Positions 17,476 to 26,418 of a stretch of 53,462 nucleotides of DNA are shown here, piece after piece. Within the stretch, counting starts at the first letter, position 1; every line of letters begins with the position of its first letter. A program made the position numbers and the translations under genes. Under the pieces are notes generated by a model. It worked only from the letters and a program-made list of their open reading frames with translations. It did no database searches and was not told the DNA's origin. Source of the DNA: Streptomyces boluensis (GTDB lineage Bacteria; Actinomycetota; Actinomycetes; Streptomycetales; Streptomycetaceae); NCBI RefSeq assembly GCF_009908195.1, contig NZ_JAAAHS010000007.1, positions 1 to 53,462 of the forward strand. Direction: 5' to 3'.

Positions 17476-18129
17476 GTGCGCGTACTCGTCGTCGAGGACG
17501 AGCAGCTGCTCGCCGATGCGGTGGCCACCGGACTGCGCCGGGAGGCCATGGCCGTCGACGTCGTGTACGACGGCTCGGCCGCCCTGGAACGCATCGGGGT
17601 GAACGACTACGACGTAGTGGTGCTCGACCGCGACCTCCCGGTCGTCCACGGCGACGACGTCTGCCGGAAGATCGTCGAGCTGGGCATGCCCACCCGCGTC
17701 CTGATGCTGACCGCCTCCGGCGACGTCAGCGACCGTGTGGAGGGCCTGGAGCTCGGCGCGGACGACTACCTGCCCAAGCCCTTCGCGTTCACCGAGCTCA
17801 CCGCACGTGTGCGCGCCCTGGGGCGGCGTACGACAGTGGCGCTGCCGCCCGTCCTCGAGCGCTCCGGCATCAAGCTCGACCCCAACCGCCGCGAGATCTT
17901 CCGGGACGGCAAGGAGATCCAGCTCGCCCCGAAGGAATTCGCCGTCCTGGAGGTGCTGATGCGCAGCGAGGGCGCCGTCGTCTCGGCCGAACAACTCCTG
18001 GAGAAGGCCTGGGACGAGAACACCGACCCGTTCACCAATGTCGTGCGCGTGACCGTGATGACCCTGCGCCGCAAGCTCGGCGAACCCGCCGTCATCGTCA
18101 CCGTGCCCGGCTCCGGCTACCGGATCTGA
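17476..18129 (+). CDS. cutR: two-component response regulator CutR
   Basis: 217-residue OmpR/PhoB-type regulator, the length known for Streptomyces CutR. The receiver domain (1-115) has acidic VVEDEQ, phospho-acceptor Asp51 in VVVLDRDLP, Thr in LMLTASG and Lys in YLPKPF. The winged-helix DNA-binding domain (about 125-217) ends VRVTVMTLRRKLG and VPGSGYRI. The GTG at 17476 starts the canonical VRVLVVEDE and has a GGAAGGACCAAGG leader. It is followed by cutS after 7 nt. CutRS has been linked to secretion/envelope stress and antibiotic production. Confidence 0.93.
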   Translation: MRVLVVEDEQLLADAVATGLRREAMAVDVVYDGSAALERIGVNDYDVVVLDRDLPVVHGDDVCRKIVELGMPTRVLMLTASGDVSDRVEGLELGADDYLPKPFAFTELTARVRALGRRTTVALPPVLERSGIKLDPNRREIFRDGKEIQLAPKEFAVLEVLMRSEGAVVSAEQLLEKAWDENTDPFTNVVRVTVMTLRRKLGEPAVIVTVPGSGYRI

Positions 18130-18136
18130 TGCCTCC

Positions 18137-19381
18137 ATGGCAGCGACCCCGGCGCCACCGACGGCGCCTCCGAAGCCGACGTACGCCCCGCGCGCGGAGC
18201 CACCGTTCCCCTGGCTGCGCCCGACCATCCGGATACGGCTCACGCTGTTGTACGGCGGGATGTTCCTGATCGCGGGCATCCTGCTGCTCTCGATCATCTA
18301 TCTCCTCGCGGCACAGGCCGTGCACGTGGGCAACGAGATGCCGTTCCGCGTGGTCTCGGGCAACTTCACCATCCAGAGCGACGCCTGCCCGGCGATCTCG
18401 GGGCACACCTACCAGAGCCAGAGCACGTTCAACGACGCGATGAACGCCTGCGTCAACCACCAGCGCCAGAAGGCCCTCGACGACCTGCTCAGCCGGTCGC
18501 TGCTCGCCCTCCTCGGGCTCAGCGTGATCGCGTTCGCCTTCGGGTACGCGATGGCGGGCCGGGTGCTCTCGCCGCTCGGCCGGATCACCCGTACCGCCCG
18601 CCAGGTGGCCGGTTCCGACCTGTCCCGGCGGATCGAACTCGACGGTCCCGACGACGAGTTGAAGGAGCTCTCGGACACCTTCGACGAGATGCTGGACCGC
18701 CTCGAGCGCGCGTTCACGGCCCAGCAGCGGTTCGTCGCGAACGCCTCGCACGAGCTCCGCACCCCCCTGGCCATCAACCGCACGCTCCTCGAAGTGCACC
18801 TGTCCGACCCCGGTGCGCCCCCGGAGCTCCAGCAGCTCGGCAAGACGCTGCTGTCCACCAACGAGCGCAGCGAGCAGCTCGTGGAGGGCCTGCTGCTGCT
18901 CGCCCGCAGCGACAACCAGATCGTGGAGCGCAAGCCCGTGGATCTGGCCGAGGTCGCCTCCCGCGCCATCGACCAGGTCCGGGCGGAGGCCGAGGAGCGA
19001 GGCGTGGAGATCCGCGGCGAACGCGGCCTCGCGGTGGTCCAGGGCAACGGCGTCCTGCTGGAGCGGATCGCCCTGAACCTGGTGCAGAACGCGGTCAGGT
19101 ACAACGTCGGGGCGGACGGCTGGGTCGAGGTCAGGACCGAGTCGAAGGAGGGCCGGGCGGTCCTCGTGGTCTCGAACACCGGACCAGTGGTCCCGGCGTA
19201 CGAGATCGACAACCTCTTCGAGCCCTTCCGCAGGCTGCGTACCGAGCGGACGGGGAGCGACAAGGGGGTCGGTCTCGGCCTCTCCATCGCCCGCTCGGTG
19301 GCGAGGGCGCACGGAGGCCGTATCATCGCGGAGCCTCGCGAGGGGGGCGGTCTCGTGATGCGAGTCACCCTGCCCATCTGA
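18137..19381 (+). CDS. cutS: sensor histidine kinase CutS
   Basis: 414 residues. A Pro-rich N-terminus precedes TM1 (about 36-56, LTLLYGGMFLIAGILLLSII). The short extracellular sensor loop (about 60-115) carries exactly two Cys, C84 and C105, able to form a disulfide. TM2 (about 121-139) leads to a HAMP domain, then the HisKA box with His205 in NASHELRTPLA, the N-box NLVQNAVRYN and the G-boxes GVGLGLSIARSVARAHGG. It autophosphorylates and passes phosphate to CutR. Translation is coupled to cutR by short spacing. Confidence 0.93.
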   Translation: MAATPAPPTAPPKPTYAPRAEPPFPWLRPTIRIRLTLLYGGMFLIAGILLLSIIYLLAAQAVHVGNEMPFRVVSGNFTIQSDACPAISGHTYQSQSTFNDAMNACVNHQRQKALDDLLSRSLLALLGLSVIAFAFGYAMAGRVLSPLGRITRTARQVAGSDLSRRIELDGPDDELKELSDTFDEMLDRLERAFTAQQRFVANASHELRTPLAINRTLLEVHLSDPGAPPELQQLGKTLLSTNERSEQLVEGLLLLARSDNQIVERKPVDLAEVASRAIDQVRAEAEERGVEIRGERGLAVVQGNGVLLERIALNLVQNAVRYNVGADGWVEVRTESKEGRAVLVVSNTGPVVPAYEIDNLFEPFRRLRTERTGSDKGVGLGLSIARSVARAHGGRIIAEPREGGGLVMRVTLPI

Positions 19382-19770
19382 GATGCTGCTGCGGATTCGC
19401 CGAGTTCGCTTTGAGCGGAATTTTCGGGACCTGAACCTGGAGAGTCCGTGTGGAATCGATCACAGAGGCGAATTTCAGGCCATCTACTCTCCGTGAGCGT
19501 CAGAACCGCCGGAAAGCCGGGAAAATGCGGGTTTTCGGGGGTCTTGATAACGGGAAGTACACGGGGTGGCGCCCGTGAAGTGCGACAAGTGGACCGTGTA
19601 CGGTCCCCATCGCCATCCAAGCTGCCGCCTCATCCGGGGTGCGGTTGGGTGTCGATTGAGTAACAGACCTTGATGTGAGGCAAAATCTCCGCCTCAGGTC
19701 GGGCACAAGTCCGGCCTCTCACGCGTTACGTGCGCTGAAGACACCACACACCCAGAGGGGGAGAGCGACA
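19382..19770. other. intergenic region before DUF4193
   Basis: 389 nt that are visibly less GC-rich than the coding regions and contain no supported gene. A short hairpin GAGGC-9-GCCTC (19676-19694) lies about 80 nt before the DUF4193 start. GGGGGAGAG at 19757 is its ribosome site. A promoter is expected here, but no pair of boxes is convincing. Confidence 0.4.
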
Positions 19771-20067
19771 ATGGCAACGGATTACGACACCCCACGCAAG
19801 ACCGATGACGACGTCGATTCGGACAGCCTTGAGGAACTGAAGGCCCGCCGGAACGACAAGTCCGCTTCTTCGGTCGACGTCGACGAGTTCGAGGCGGCCG
19901 AGGGCATGGAACTGCCCGGCGCCGACCTCTCCAATGAGGAACTGGCCGTTCGGGTCCTGCCCAAGCAGCAGGACGAGTTCACCTGCATGAGCTGCTTCCT
20001 GGTTCACCACCGCAGCCAGCTGGCCCGCGAGAAGAACGGCCAGCCGATCTGCCGCGACTGCGACTGA
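19771..20067 (+). CDS. DUF4193 family zinc-ribbon-like protein
   Basis: 98 residues, highly conserved in actinobacteria. The first half is acidic and probably disordered (DDDVDSDSLEELKARRND); the second half carries a four-Cys knuckle in FTCMSCFLVHHRSQL and ICRDCD at the very C-terminus, a CxxC...CxxC zinc site. ATG at 19771 follows a strong GGGGGAGAG site; codons upstream in frame lack one. An RNA-polymerase or nucleic-acid partner would fit such a protein, but function is unknown. Confidence 0.9.
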   Translation: MATDYDTPRKTDDDVDSDSLEELKARRNDKSASSVDVDEFEAAEGMELPGADLSNEELAVRVLPKQQDEFTCMSCFLVHHRSQLAREKNGQPICRDCD

Positions 20068-20081
20068 GGCGGGGGTCGGCC

Positions 20082-20984
20082 GTGACAGGCTCGACCCCGC
20101 CCCGGAAGCGGTTCTTCCGGAAGCGGGACGCAATCGGTGGCCCGGCCATCGACGGCACCCCGCTCGACGGCGTACCTGACGACGAGCGAGGCCCCCAGGC
20201 CTCGCTCGAAGCCATGGACGCCGACGGCCCCAGCGGCAGGCGCGACATCGACGGCACCGCCGTCGACAGAGCGCCGCGCCTCGACGGGCACCCGGCCCGC
20301 CCCGGACGCCTCGCAGCCGTCAGGAACGGCGTACGCAAGGGCGGCCAGGGCGCCAAGGCCGGCATCGGCTACCTCGCCGACCGGATCATCGAGAACGCAC
20401 CGCGGATCCCGGTGCGCGATCTGGCGACCCTGCGCAAGCAGTTCCCGGGCCTCGGGCCCGAGCAGATCGCCGACAAGCTGGTGGCGGGTGCGCGTAACGG
20501 CACCTCGACCGTCGGCGCGGGTGTGGGCGCGGCCGCGATGCTGCCCGTACCGCCCGCGATGCCCGCCGAACTGGCCGCAGAGATCACCGGTGTGGCCGCG
20601 ATCGAGCTGAAGCTCGTCGCCGAGCTGCACGAGGTCTACGGCCTGCGCCCGCCGGGCAACCTCAAGCTGCGCTCCGCCGCCTACCTGCACTCCTGGTCCG
20701 AAGAGCGCGGGATCGACATGGCCAAGCCGATGTCGGTCAATGCGGCGCTCGGCGGCCAGCTGAAGCGCGAGCTGCGCCAGCAGATCATGAAGCGCATGGT
20801 CAGGAACCTGCCGAACCTGATGCCGTTCATGGTCGGAGCGGCGGTCGGCGCGGTCATGAACCGCAGAGAGACCAGCAAGCTCGCCGACAGCGTGCGCAAG
20901 GACCTGCGCAAGCAGCAGGTGCCCTGGGACGCACTCGGTGAACTCCCGCCCCTGGAGCGGGCGATGAAGCCGCTGGAGAGCTAG
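20082..20984 (+). CDS. conserved hypothetical protein, EcsC-like C-terminal domain
   Basis: 300 residues, GTG start 14 nt after the DUF4193 stop. The N-terminal 90 residues are polar, with repeated IDGT units (AIDGTPLDGV, DIDGTAVDR). The C-terminal part resembles EcsC: GAAAMLPVPPAMPAELAAEI, VAELHEVYGLRPPGN, and a Gly/Ala segment NLMPFMVGAAVGAVMNRRET. EcsC-like proteins are membrane-associated with unclear roles. The family match is by eye and modest. It faces DUF3093. Confidence 0.7.
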   Translation: MTGSTPPRKRFFRKRDAIGGPAIDGTPLDGVPDDERGPQASLEAMDADGPSGRRDIDGTAVDRAPRLDGHPARPGRLAAVRNGVRKGGQGAKAGIGYLADRIIENAPRIPVRDLATLRKQFPGLGPEQIADKLVAGARNGTSTVGAGVGAAAMLPVPPAMPAELAAEITGVAAIELKLVAELHEVYGLRPPGNLKLRSAAYLHSWSEERGIDMAKPMSVNAALGGQLKRELRQQIMKRMVRNLPNLMPFMVGAAVGAVMNRRETSKLADSVRKDLRKQQVPWDALGELPPLERAMKPLES

Positions 20985-21036
20985 GGCCCGGCCCCCTGAA
21001 GGCCCAGGCCGGTACGCCCTGCCCAGCCGGCATGAC

Positions 21037-21540
21037 CTACTGCGACGCGCTCTCCGTGCCGCGCGGAGCGGTCTGCGCCGGGGACTTCGTCCCGTCCGGT
21101 GCGAGCGCTGCCGCCAGCGCCGCCGGGGTCCTGGTCGACAGGTACAGATACGGCGTCGGGTCCTGCTCGTCCGTGACCGGTACGCGTACCGCCGTGGGGA
21201 CGTAACTGCGCAGCAGCATGAAGGCGCGCGGGTCGGCCTTGTACGAACGCCAGGCGCGGGCCTCCGTCTCGTCCAGGACCTCCGGGGTCCCGAGGGCGGA
21301 CAGCGGGAGCCGGGCGTCGCCCGCGACCAGGGAGTCCGCCACCACGCGGATCCGGGCGGAGCCGTACGCGCTGACCCCGACCGCCGCCAGGGCCGCCGCA
21401 CCGATGAGGCCGGCGAGCATCGGCAGCGCGCCGAGCGGCAGCATGATCAGACCGCCCGCGATCCCGATCAAGCCGGTGATGATCCACCAGGAACGGGGTG
21501 CGGTGAGGCGTTCGTCGTAGGTTTCGGCGGAGAGCTCCAT
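21037..21540 (-). CDS. DUF3093 family membrane protein
   Basis: 167 residues. The N-terminus YDERLTAPRSWWIITGLIG is the family hallmark, followed by two transmembrane helices (about 18-60) and a cytoplasmic domain with ARAWRSYKADPRAFMLLRSY and PYLYLSTRTP. The last 20 residues are polar and disordered. It is divergent from the thioesterase-dut operon and convergent with the EcsC-like gene. Function unknown. Confidence 0.88.
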   Translation of the reverse strand: MELSAETYDERLTAPRSWWIITGLIGIAGGLIMLPLGALPMLAGLIGAAALAAVGVSAYGSARIRVVADSLVAGDARLPLSALGTPEVLDETEARAWRSYKADPRAFMLLRSYVPTAVRVPVTDEQDPTPYLYLSTRTPAALAAALAPDGTKSPAQTAPRGTESASQ

Positions 21541-21584
21541 ACCGCCAAGCTTGGCACGGTGCCCGGGTTCTCAGGCCGCGCGGG

Positions 21585-21599
21585 TAAGGTCTGCGCCTG
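21585..21599 (+). promoter_or_regulatory. -10 element for leaderless thioesterase-dut transcript
   Basis: TAAGGT at 21586-21591 lies 7 nt before the GTG at 21599. No Shine-Dalgarno is visible, which fits transcription starting at or next to the start codon. Confidence 0.35.
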
Positions 21600-22183
21600 T
21601 GAGTGGACGTACACCTTCGTTGACGCCCCCGGACGACGCCGTCGCGCCGGTGCGGCACCCTGATGCCCCGGCGCCCGGCGAGCTGCTCGGCGCGCACTAC
21701 GAGCACTGTTTCGGCTGCGGTCATGGACAGCCGCACGGACTGCACCTGGAGGCGCGGGCCGCCGAAGGGGTCGCGATCCGCGCGGAGTTCACGGTGAAGC
21801 CCGAACATCAGGGCGCGCCGGGGCTCGCGCACGGCGGCGTGCTCGCCACCGCGCTCGACGAGACGCTGGGCTCGCTGAACTGGCTGCTGCGGGTGATCGC
21901 GGTGACCGGTCGCCTGGAGACCGACTTCGTACGGCCGGTGCCGGTGGACACGGTGCTGCACCTGGACGCGGAGGTCACGGCGGTCGCCGGGCGGAAGATC
22001 TACTCGAGGGCCACCGGCCGGATCGGCGGGCCTGACGGCCCGGTCGCGGTCCGCGCGGAGGCGCTGTTCATCGAGGTGAAGGTCGACCACTTCATCGACA
22101 ACGGCCGTCCCGAGGAGATCCAGGCGGCCATGGAGGACCCGGACCAGCTGCGTCGTGCGCGTGCCTTCGAGGTGAACCCGTGA
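21599..22183 (+). CDS. PaaI family thioesterase (hotdog fold)
   Basis: 194 residues, acyl-CoA thioesterase family. A short Pro-rich N-terminus precedes HCFGCGHGQPHGLHLEA, then the catalytic-region signature GAPGLAHGGVLATALDETLG, followed by the hotdog strands ETDFVRPVPVDTVLHLDAEV. The GTG at 21599 (VSGRTPSLTPPDD) is preferred over the ATG at 21551, which would extend into the DUF3093 promoter. The last codons overlap the dut start as GTGA. Substrate unknown. Confidence 0.85.
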   Translation: MSGRTPSLTPPDDAVAPVRHPDAPAPGELLGAHYEHCFGCGHGQPHGLHLEARAAEGVAIRAEFTVKPEHQGAPGLAHGGVLATALDETLGSLNWLLRVIAVTGRLETDFVRPVPVDTVLHLDAEVTAVAGRKIYSRATGRIGGPDGPVAVRAEALFIEVKVDHFIDNGRPEEIQAAMEDPDQLRRARAFEVNP

Positions 22184-22731
22184 CCGCCTCCGCCGGCGGC
22201 TTCGGCGCCCGTAGGCCCCTCGACGTACAGATCCGGCGCGTGGACCCGGACGTACCGCTTCCGAGCTATGCGCAGCCGGGTGACGCGGGGGCCGATCTGC
22301 GCACCACGCAGGCGGCCGAACTCGCCCCGGGGGAGCGGGCGGTGCTGCCCACCGGGGTGGCCATCGCGCTGCCCGAGGGGTACGCGGCCTTCGTGCACCC
22401 GCGATCGGGCCTGGCCGCGCGCTGCGGTGTGGCTCTGGTGAATGCCCCAGGGACGGTGGATGCCGGGTACCGTGGGGAGATCAAGGTGATCGTCGTGAAC
22501 CTCGACCCGCGGGAGACCGTGCGGTTCGAGCGCTTCGACCGGATTGCCCAGCTCGTCGTCCAGCAGGTCGAGAAGGTGAGCTTCCACGAAGTAGCGGAGC
22601 TTCCCACTTCGGCGCGGGCCGAGGGGGGTTTCGGGTCCACCGGGGGACATGCCGCAGTGGACGGCAACGCGGGTGGGCAACAGGGCGGGAATCGATACGC
22701 TTCGGTCGTATCCGACCGGGAAGGACAGTGA
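22180..22731 (+). CDS. dut: deoxyuridine 5'-triphosphate nucleotidohydrolase
   Basis: Trimeric dUTPase of 183 residues that converts dUTP to dUMP and diphosphate. All five motifs are visible: 1 GDAGADLRTT, 2 HPRSGLAARCG, 3 NAPGTVDAGYRGEIKVI, 4 ERFDRIAQLVVQQV, 5 RAEGGFGSTGGH. The tail after motif 5 is a variable Gly-rich extension. It is translationally coupled to the thioesterase and followed after 1 nt by DUF3710. Confidence 0.96.
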   Translation: MTASAGGFGARRPLDVQIRRVDPDVPLPSYAQPGDAGADLRTTQAAELAPGERAVLPTGVAIALPEGYAAFVHPRSGLAARCGVALVNAPGTVDAGYRGEIKVIVVNLDPRETVRFERFDRIAQLVVQQVEKVSFHEVAELPTSARAEGGFGSTGGHAAVDGNAGGQQGGNRYASVVSDREGQ

Positions 22732-22732
22732 C

Positions 22733-23497
22733 GTGTTCGGACGTCGCAAGAAGAGTGACGCCGCCGACGGCGCGGCCGGCGAGGCCGAGCAGGTCGCCGA
22801 AGGCGTGGACCCCGAGACGGCGGATGACCAGCCGCGACGGGTGAACCTCCCGCCGGCCCCCCGTCCTGACGGACCCTGGGACATCTCCGAGGTGCGCGAG
22901 CCCGGCGAGGGTCGCGTCGACCTCGGCGGCATCTTCGTGCCCGGCGTCGAGGGCATGGAGCTGCGCGTGGAGGTGGCGGGCGACGCGATCGTCGCGGCCA
23001 CCGTGGTGCTGCGCGAGAGCGCCGTACAGCTCCAGGCGTTCGCCGCTCCGAAGAAGGAGGGCATCTGGGGTGAGGTCCGCGAGGAGATCGCCTCGGGCAT
23101 CACCCAGCAGGGCGGAGTGATCGACGAGGTCGAGGGCCCGCTCGGCTGGGAGCTGCGCGCCCAGGTTCCGGTGCAGCTGCCGGACGGTACGGGTGGCGTG
23201 CAGGTCGTCCGGTTCGTGGGCGTCGACGGTCCGCGCTGGTTCCTGCGCGGCGTCATCTCCGGCCAGGGCGCGGTGCAGCCCGAGGCCGCGGGCCTGCTCG
23301 AGCAGATCCTCCGGGACACCGTCGTCGTGCGTGGTGACGGCCCGATGGCGCCCCGTGACCCGATCGTCCTCAAGCTGCCGGACGACGCCCAGATGGTGGC
23401 CGAGGGCGGCGTGAAGGAGGAGAACCAGGAGGAGTCCCGGTTCTCCGGCGGGATGGGGCAGCTGGCCCGTGGCCCGGAGATCACCGAGGTTCGCTAG
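22733..23497 (+). CDS. DUF3710 family protein
   Basis: 254-residue conserved actinobacterial protein, almost always next to dut. It starts VFGRRKKSD at a GTG with AAGGACA 7 nt upstream, has a variable acidic linker (about 10-45), then a compact domain with GRVDLGGIFVPGVEGMELR, AVQLQAFAAPKKEGIWGEVR and RWFLRGVISGQGA. No membrane segments. Function unknown. The operon thioesterase-dut-DUF3710 ends at the hairpin at 23616. Confidence 0.88.
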   Translation: MFGRRKKSDAADGAAGEAEQVAEGVDPETADDQPRRVNLPPAPRPDGPWDISEVREPGEGRVDLGGIFVPGVEGMELRVEVAGDAIVAATVVLRESAVQLQAFAAPKKEGIWGEVREEIASGITQQGGVIDEVEGPLGWELRAQVPVQLPDGTGGVQVVRFVGVDGPRWFLRGVISGQGAVQPEAAGLLEQILRDTVVVRGDGPMAPRDPIVLKLPDDAQMVAEGGVKEENQEESRFSGGMGQLARGPEITEVR

Positions 23498-23539
23498 CGG
23501 TTCTTGAGTGCCGCGTCCCGCACCGTCGACTCGGGCGCC

Positions 23540-23612
23540 GCAGTCGCCCTGCGGGGCTCGTCCTCGAACTCCCCCAGCCTCCGGCCGGGAGGTGCCCCCG
23601 GGCGGGCTGAAT
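23540..23612. repeat. Streptomyces intergenic repeat with a nested palindromic element
   Basis: TCGCCCTGCGGGGCTCGTCC (from 23544) reappears with one base difference at 28342. After it the two copies diverge: here a palindromic unit CTCCCCCAGCCTCC...GGGAGGTGCCCCC (about 23569-23599) interrupts the match, which resumes at GGCGGGCTG. This kind of element is common in Streptomyces intergenic DNA and sits beside a terminator in both places. Confidence 0.6.
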
Positions 23613-23615
23613 TTT

Positions 23616-23644
23616 GGGCCGCATCCCCACCGGGGATGCGGCCC
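23616..23644. terminator. terminator after DUF3710
   Basis: Perfect 13-bp stem GGGCCGCATCCCC (23616-23628) with 23632-23644 and a 3-nt loop, preceded by TTTT and followed by TTCTCG. Confidence 0.85.
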
Positions 23645-23788
23645 TTCTCGTTGCCGGGCCGCCGACGCCCGCCGCGTCAGAATCGCGTCAAATGCGGGGC
23701 GTACGACCACCTCGGGGGCCGTTGTCCGGAAATCCTGGCCGTAGGGTCGACGCGGCGTGAGCGGCGGATTTCGGAAGACAATGAGGCC

Positions 23789-26332
23789 ATGGGACGCGGC
23801 AAGCTACGGATATACCTCGGTGCGGCACCGGGCGTGGGCAAGACCTACGCGATGCTGTCCGAGGCGCACCGCCGGGTGGAGCGGGGCACGGACTGCGTGG
23901 TCGCCTTCGTGGAACACCACGGCCGACCGCGTACCGAGACCCTGCTGCACGGCCTCGAACAGGTGCCGCGCCGCGAGCTCGACCACCGCGGCAGCGTCTT
24001 CACGGAGATGGACGTGGACGCGGTCCTGGTGCGCGCCCCCGCAGTCGCCCTCGTCGACGAGCTGGCGCACACCAACGTCCCCGGCTCACGTAACGCCAAA
24101 CGCTGGCAGGACGTCGAGGAACTCCTCGCCGCGGGGATCGATGTCGTCTCCACCGTCAACATCCAGCACCTGGAGTCACTCGGTGATGTCGTCGAGTCGA
24201 TAACGGGCGTACGGCAGCGCGAGACCGTCTCCGACGAAGTGGTGCGCCGGGCCGACCAGATAGAGCTGGTCGACATGTCGCCGGAGGCCCTGCGACGTCG
24301 GATGGCGCACGGCAACATCTACAAGCCGGACCGGATCGACGCCTCGCTCTCCAACTACTTCCGGCCCGGCAACCTCACCGCCCTGCGCGAGCTGGCCCTG
24401 CTGTGGACGGCGGACCGGGTCGACGAGTACCTGCAGCAGTACCGGGGCGAGCACAACATCCGCAGCACCTGGCAGGCCCGCGAGCGCATCGCCGTCGGGC
24501 TCACCGGCGGCCCCGAGGGGCGCACCCTGATCCGCCGCGCCGCCCGGATGGCCGCGAAGGGCTCGGGCAGCGAGATCCTCGCCGTCTACATCGCCCGCAG
24601 CGACGGCCTGACCTCCGCATCGCCGAAGGAACTCGCCCTCCAGCGCACCCTCGTGGAGGACCTGGGCGGCACGTTCCACCACGTCATCGGCGACGACATC
24701 CCCGCCTCGCTGCTCGAGTTCGCGCGCGGGGTCAACGCCACCCAGATCGTGCTCGGCTCCAGCCGCCGCAAGGCCTGGCAGTACGTGTTCGGGCCCGGGG
24801 TCGGCGCGACCGTCGCCCGTGACTCGGGGCCCGACCTGGACGTGCACATCGTGACGCACGAAGAGGTCGCCAAGGGGCGCGGGCTTCCGGTGGCCAGAGG
24901 TGCCCGGCTCGGCCGGTCCCGGATCGTCTCCGGCTGGCTGGTCGGCGTGCTCGGCCCGCTGCTGCTCACGCTGCTGCTGGCCAACATCGACGCGGACCTC
25001 GGGCTCGCCAACGACATGCTGCTGTTCCTCGCCCTGACGGTGGCGTCGGCGCTGCTCGGCGGACTGCTGCCCGCGCTGGCCTCGGCGGCGTTCGGCTCGC
25101 TGCTCCTGAACTACTACTTCACGCCGCCGCTGCACCTGTGGACCATCGCCGACTCCCGCAACATCGTCGCCCTCGCCGTCTTCGTGGGCGTCGCCGTGGC
25201 CGTCGCGTCCGTGGTCGACCTCGCCGCCCGGCGCACCCACCAGGCCGCCCGGCTGCGCGCCGAGTCGGAGATCCTGTCGTTCCTCGCGGGCAGTGTGCTG
25301 CGCGGCGAGACCAGCCTGGACGCCCTCCTCGAACGCGTCCGGGAGACCTTCAACATGGAGTCCGTCGCCCTGCTCGAACGGGCCGGCGACCGCGACCCGT
25401 GGACCTGCGCCGGGAGCGTCGGGCCGACGCCGCTCGGCCGCCCCGAGGACGCCGACGTGGACATGCCGGTCGGCGATCACATGGCGCTCGCCCTGAGCGG
25501 CCGGGTGCTGCCCGCCGAGAACCGGCGCGTGCTCGCCGCGTTCGCCGCGCAGGCCGCCGTGGTCCTCGACCGCCAGCGCCTCCAGGACGAGGCGGACCAG
25601 GCCCGCGCCCTCGCCGAGGGCAACCGCATCCGTACCGCCCTGCTCGCCGCCGTCAGCCACGATCTGCGGACCCCGCTGGCCGGCATCAAGGCCTCCGTGA
25701 CCTCGCTGCGCTCGGACGACGTGGAGTGGTCCGACGAGGACCGGGCCGAGCTGCTCGAAGGCATCGAGGACGGCGCGGACCGGCTCGACCACCTCGTCGG
25801 CAACCTGCTCGACATGTCCCGCCTCCAGACCGGCACCGTGATGCCGCTGATCCGCCCCGTCGACCTGGACGAGGTGGTGCCGATGGCGCTGGGCGGCGTG
25901 CCCGAGGGCAGCGTCGACCTGGACATCCCGGAGACGCTGCCGATGGTCGAGGTCGACAAGGGTCTCCTGGAGCGTGCCGTCGCCAACATCGTCGAGAACG
26001 CCGTCAAGTACAGCCCCGACGGCCGCCGCGTCACGGTGTCCGCCAGCGCGCTCGGCACCCGCGTCGAGGTACGCGTCGTGGACCGCGGGCCCGGCGTGCC
26101 CGACGACGCCAAGGACCGCATCTTCGAGCCCTTCCAGCGCCACGGGGACGCCCCGCGCGGCGCCGGTGTCGGGCTCGGTCTCGCCGTGGCGCGGGGCTTC
26201 GTCGAGGCGATGGGCGGCACGCTGAACGCGGAGGACACCCCGGGCGGCGGCCTCACCATGCTGCTCACGCTGCGCGCCGCCGCCGGCCGTGAGCCGGTCG
26301 CGCCCGATCTCTCCGCGCAGGTCACCTCATGA
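23789..26332 (+). CDS. kdpD: KdpD-type sensor histidine kinase
   Basis: 847 residues with the full KdpD architecture: KdpD domain (1-210) with Walker A GAAPGVGKTYAML and LVDELAHTNVPGSRN; USP domain (about 235-355) with IVLGSSRRKAWQ; DUF4118 with four helices (about 380-480); GAF-like domain (about 490-600); HisKA with His624 in AVSHDLRTPLAG; HATPase with NIVENAVKYS and GVGLGLAVARGF. It senses potassium limitation or turgor and phosphorylates KdpE. The ATG at 23789 begins the conserved GRGKLRIYLG. No kdpFABC lies in the window. Upstream 23645-23788 holds only spacer DNA. Confidence 0.92.
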   Translation: MGRGKLRIYLGAAPGVGKTYAMLSEAHRRVERGTDCVVAFVEHHGRPRTETLLHGLEQVPRRELDHRGSVFTEMDVDAVLVRAPAVALVDELAHTNVPGSRNAKRWQDVEELLAAGIDVVSTVNIQHLESLGDVVESITGVRQRETVSDEVVRRADQIELVDMSPEALRRRMAHGNIYKPDRIDASLSNYFRPGNLTALRELALLWTADRVDEYLQQYRGEHNIRSTWQARERIAVGLTGGPEGRTLIRRAARMAAKGSGSEILAVYIARSDGLTSASPKELALQRTLVEDLGGTFHHVIGDDIPASLLEFARGVNATQIVLGSSRRKAWQYVFGPGVGATVARDSGPDLDVHIVTHEEVAKGRGLPVARGARLGRSRIVSGWLVGVLGPLLLTLLLANIDADLGLANDMLLFLALTVASALLGGLLPALASAAFGSLLLNYYFTPPLHLWTIADSRNIVALAVFVGVAVAVASVVDLAARRTHQAARLRAESEILSFLAGSVLRGETSLDALLERVRETFNMESVALLERAGDRDPWTCAGSVGPTPLGRPEDADVDMPVGDHMALALSGRVLPAENRRVLAAFAAQAAVVLDRQRLQDEADQARALAEGNRIRTALLAAVSHDLRTPLAGIKASVTSLRSDDVEWSDEDRAELLEGIEDGADRLDHLVGNLLDMSRLQTGTVMPLIRPVDLDEVVPMALGGVPEGSVDLDIPETLPMVEVDKGLLERAVANIVENAVKYSPDGRRVTVSASALGTRVEVRVVDRGPGVPDDAKDRIFEPFQRHGDAPRGAGVGLGLAVARGFVEAMGGTLNAEDTPGGGLTMLLTLRAAAGREPVAPDLSAQVTS

Positions 26333-26418
26333 CCCCCGCACTTTCCGCAGGTCACCCCGTGACCGCGGGCACGACGGCCGCGGCACCCGCCGCCGCCACC
26401 GCAGAAAGGCAGGACCAG

